From: DMER64 sp964554535
GTDB lineage: Bacteria > Bacteroidota > Bacteroidia > Bacteroidales > UBA932
NCBI GenBank assembly: GCA_964554535.1
Contig: CAZKPB010000028.1
Span: forward strand, 1 to 21,733
Length of the DNA: 21,733 nt
Direction: 5' to 3'
How positions within the stretch are numbered: the stretch's first letter is position 1; each line of letters opens with the position of its first letter. Below, one piece after another: positions 21,728 to 21,733 of this stretch. Below the pieces are notes generated by a model, which worked only from the letters and a program-made list of their open reading frames with translations, did no database searches and was not told the origin of the DNA. The translations under genes and the position numbers were made by a program.

Positions 21728-21733
21728 CAGAGT

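Overview
The window looks like a chromosomal segment of a member of the Bacteroidales (Bacteroidota), roughly half G+C. The clearest sign is a promoter signature: matches to the Bacteroidetes sigma-A -7 box TAnnTTTG recur in front of genes, there are almost no Shine-Dalgarno sequences, and the proteins (a PIN-PhoH ATPase, a C-terminally truncated GT2, the DUF4234/DUF2752 pair, the Bacteroidetes form of KDPG aldolase) are typical of that group. I cannot fix the genus. No integrase, transposase, CRISPR array, rRNA or phage gene is visible.

Layout. 1-605: a gene-poor, AT-rich stretch holding several very short ORFs, two with a membrane segment. 615-772: a perfect 21-bp inverted repeat acting as a bidirectional terminator, then a minus-strand tRNA-Val(TAC) with its own textbook promoter. 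780-2063 (-): folC. 2106-2367: a GC-rich repeat and a possible promoter. 2368-3705 (+): PIN-PhoH ATPase. 3813-6530 (+): ppdK. 6617-9584 (+): a three-gene glycolipid module made of a GT2 transferase, a small membrane protein with two tandem Lab_N repeats, and an ArnT-like GT39 transferase. 9642-10458 (+): overlapping DUF4234 and DUF2752 membrane proteins. 10562-15160 (+): hexuronate operon uxaC-kdgK-eda-exuT. 15211-18494 (-): a zinc metallopeptidase followed by a Ca2+-type P-ATPase. 18588-21509 (+): a double-domain M16 peptidase lipoprotein, divergent from the zinc peptidase. 21510-21733: a short in-frame ORF, a promoter-like site, a terminator and a further promoter at the edge.

How it works together. 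ExuT would import glucuronate or galacturonate, UxaC isomerises it, and KdgK and Eda turn the later intermediate KDG into pyruvate and glyceraldehyde-3-phosphate. The reductase and dehydratase steps between are missing here and must be encoded elsewhere. PpdK interconverts pyruvate and PEP. The GT2, Lab_N and GT39 genes read as a complete lipid-linked sugar pathway: charge a polyprenyl phosphate, flip it, and transfer the sugar outside the inner membrane; the flippase role is my inference.

The most interesting signals are: (i) terminators whose T-tract runs directly into the next gene's -7 box, seen three times; (ii) -7 boxes so close to the ATG of uxaC and of the GT2 gene that the mRNAs would be leaderless or nearly so; (iii) a tRNA with C instead of U at position 33; (iv) the duplicated Lab_N protein as a candidate flippase; (v) a candidate small RNA at the right edge.
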